DNA from: Carnobacterium sp. CP1 | GTDB lineage: Bacteria > Bacillota > Bacilli > Lactobacillales > Carnobacteriaceae | DNA length: 64,000 bases | Direction of reading: 5' to 3' | NCBI RefSeq assembly: GCF_001483965.1 | Contig: NZ_CP010796.1 | Span: 1,488,001 to 1,552,000 of the forward strand | Part shown: in pieces, positions 62,728 through 64,000 of the stretch | Layout of the letters: each line of letters opens with the position of its first letter | Numbering within the stretch: position 1 is the stretch's first letter | Position numbers and translations under genes: made by a program | The notes under the pieces: generated by a model | The model's database searches: none | What the model was told of the DNA's origin: nothing | Seen by the model: only the letters and a program-made list of their open reading frames with translations

Positions 62728-63813
62728 TTATTCTACAAAACAGAAGTTGGCTGAAGGCGGCAAGTAATCCAATAAGAATACCGCTTCTTCTTTGATGCGG
62801 CCCACGATGTTTCGGGTTCCGTCATCTTCCATTTCTTTCAAAGCAATTTGCGTTTCGCCTTTGTATTGCCCGAATTGATCATTACAAATTAGAATATCGC
62901 CTTTTTTAATTTGCCCTGTTTGATGTGCAGGGAAATCTTCGTTTTTGTATTTAACACGTGTCATAGAAGAACGAATCATATATTCAGAACGGTCGCCACG
63001 GTAACTGTGGATTTCCTCTAAAATAACTTTCTTTTCTAGATCTGTTGCACTTTCCGTAAACTCTATTTTCAATTGTGGATAAGCTCCAAGATAACCTTCT
63101 GCTACAGCTTTTAATTCTTCTTCAGCAGCATATGCATTTCCAATCAACAAGTCATCAATCGAATCCATTAGCTTGTAGTGAGTAAGTTGTGTATGGATCG
63201 GTAAATAACGATGCTGTTCCAATGTACATAACCCGGCTTGAACCGGCCATGGACCAAGTTCGCCATTTTTGGCTGTGACAAATGCAGCGGTATGAAGATT
63301 ATATTGGTTGAATTGTGCAGTTGTCTTTTCAAAGTGCTCTTGAGAAAGACCAGAGTAAAGTTGCGGGTAGAAATTGTGAGAAGCTGTTAAATAATCCCGA
63401 TTCGGCTGGTTGCTCATCACATTGTCAATATACTTTGTCCCGCTGCTCATGTTTACTTCAATTTTCAACCGTTCTGGGTTTTGGGTCATATGGGCTTCTT
63501 CAGCACCTGTAAAGCCTAGATCCAACCGGATAGCGCTTGCACCGAGTTCTTTAAAAAAGCTCAGATCGCTGTAGCTGACCCCCAGCTGTCCAAATAAACC
63601 AGGATTGATATCTAAAACCGTTTCGATCCCAACTGAATTCGCATAGTTGATCGCTTTTTTGAATTTTTCAACGACTTCCGTAGTGTCGCCTTCGACTTCC
63701 AGTAAGCTCATAAAAACTCGTGTAAAGCCGTATTTACTTGCTAAAGTTAAGTATTCTTTATCCTTTTCAAACGTACTTTTAGCTGGATAAATAGAAATTC
63801 CGATATTTTTCAT
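62728..63813 (-). CDS. mupG: MupG-like 6-phospho-N-acetylmuramidase (DUF871 family)
   Basis: 361 aa. The N-terminal TIM barrel begins MKNIGISIYPAKSTFEKDKE and has TRVFMSLLEVEGDTTEVV, ETVLDINPGLFGQLGVS, AIRLDLGFTG and ASHNFYPQLYSGLS; the C-terminal domain has YRGDRSEYMIRSSMTRVKYK and IKKGDILICNDQFGQYKGET. Relatives cleave MurNAc-6P-GlcNAc during cell-wall sugar recycling. ATG at 63813 with GGAGGG; the frame to 63858 is not used. A cre-like TGGTAAGCGTTTTCCG lies at 63858-63873. No PTS or MurQ gene is in view; they may lie past the right edge. Confidence 0.88.
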   Translation of the reverse strand: MKNIGISIYPAKSTFEKDKEYLTLASKYGFTRVFMSLLEVEGDTTEVVEKFKKAINYANSVGIETVLDINPGLFGQLGVSYSDLSFFKELGASAIRLDLGFTGAEEAHMTQNPERLKIEVNMSSGTKYIDNVMSNQPNRDYLTASHNFYPQLYSGLSQEHFEKTTAQFNQYNLHTAAFVTAKNGELGPWPVQAGLCTLEQHRYLPIHTQLTHYKLMDSIDDLLIGNAYAAEEELKAVAEGYLGAYPQLKIEFTESATDLEKKVILEEIHSYRGDRSEYMIRSSMTRVKYKNEDFPAHQTGQIKKGDILICNDQFGQYKGETQIALKEMEDDGTRNIVGRIKEEAVFLLDYLPPSANFCFVE

Positions 63814-64000
63814 TGTAACCCTCCATAAAAGTTCTGTTTTTTGCTTATACTCATCCATGGTAAGCGTTTTCCGTATAATTGTAAAGGACTATAAGCTTTT
63901 TTCTTGATAATCGAAGTTCTAAACGTTAAAGCAAAGAAATGAAATTTGAACTACCAAAAGATAAATTGTCTAAACCTTATTAAAGTCATTAAGTTATTGC

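Noticed and set aside
1-64000. CRISPR arrays, tRNA or rRNA genes, and intact insertion sequences
   Set aside because: No regularly spaced direct repeats, no tRNA-like cloverleaf with TTCGA arm, no rRNA sequence and no transposase frame were found on reading through both strands.

Overview
The window reads as chromosomal DNA of a low-GC, motile lactic-acid-type Firmicute, most likely a Carnobacterium-like member of the Carnobacteriaceae. The reasons are an AT-rich sequence, AGGAGG-type ribosome binding sites, a Bacillus-style flagellar set (FliY rather than plain FliN, plus FlaG, CheC and CheD), and fermentative genes (PDH-type complex with ptb-buk, PPDK with CcpN). The genus is an inference from gene content; no rRNA or housekeeping marker is present.

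Positions 1-28277 form a motility and chemotaxis block, all on the minus strand. In transcription order it holds: an MCP gene with its own sigma-28 promoter; cheW-cheD-cheB-cheR-cheA-cheC-cheY-cheW-fliM-fliY ending at a strong terminator; flgM-flgN-flgK-flgL behind a second sigma-28 promoter; a broken accessory membrane gene; flagellin behind a third sigma-28 promoter; flaG-fliD-fliT-fliS; and flgB-flgC-fliE-fliF-fliG-fliH-fliI-fliJ-fliK-flgD, with flgD cut by the left edge. Together they encode the rod base, MS ring, switch, export ATPase, hook control, filament and cap with chaperones, and a complete excitation/adaptation pathway with two phosphatases (CheC, FliY). FliA and the export-gate genes must lie outside.

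Positions 28278-32821 hold a mixed set: an aldo/keto reductase, a LURP-one protein, a cysteine hydrolase, two unknown small genes and a LysR regulator. Positions 33004-41095 are a minus-strand operon for a pyruvate/2-oxoacid dehydrogenase complex (E1alpha, E1beta, E2, E3), an EIIC-like permease, phosphate butyryltransferase (ptb) and butyrate kinase. The ptb gene has an apparent one-base frameshift in an A9 tract.

Positions 41337-44573 hold a phosphoesterase and an SDR/flavoprotein pair. Positions 44688-50111 are a beta-oxidation or crotonyl-CoA operon (thiolase, acyl-CoA dehydrogenase, 3-hydroxyacyl-CoA dehydrogenase, crotonase, CoA-transferase). Its neighbours are a LysR gene and a glutaryl-CoA-dehydrogenase-like gene. 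These operons carry cre-like upstream sites, which suggests CcpA control of acyl-CoA metabolism.

Positions 52931-63813 carry a YtnP-type lactonase, a FetAB exporter, ccpN-PDRP-ppdK, a second EIIC-like permease with a ketopantoate-reductase-family enzyme, and a MupG-like 6-phosphomuramidase.

The best leads are (1) the ptb A9 frameshift, (2) a tandem pair of palindromic intergenic elements with compensatory stem changes beside a multi-hairpin element at 17091-17582, (3) two EIIC-like permeases each tied to 2-oxoacid enzymes, (4) an acyl-CoA dehydrogenase lacking the usual catalytic Glu, and (5) three sigma-28 promoters of identical geometry. I saw no CRISPR array, tRNA, rRNA or intact insertion sequence.
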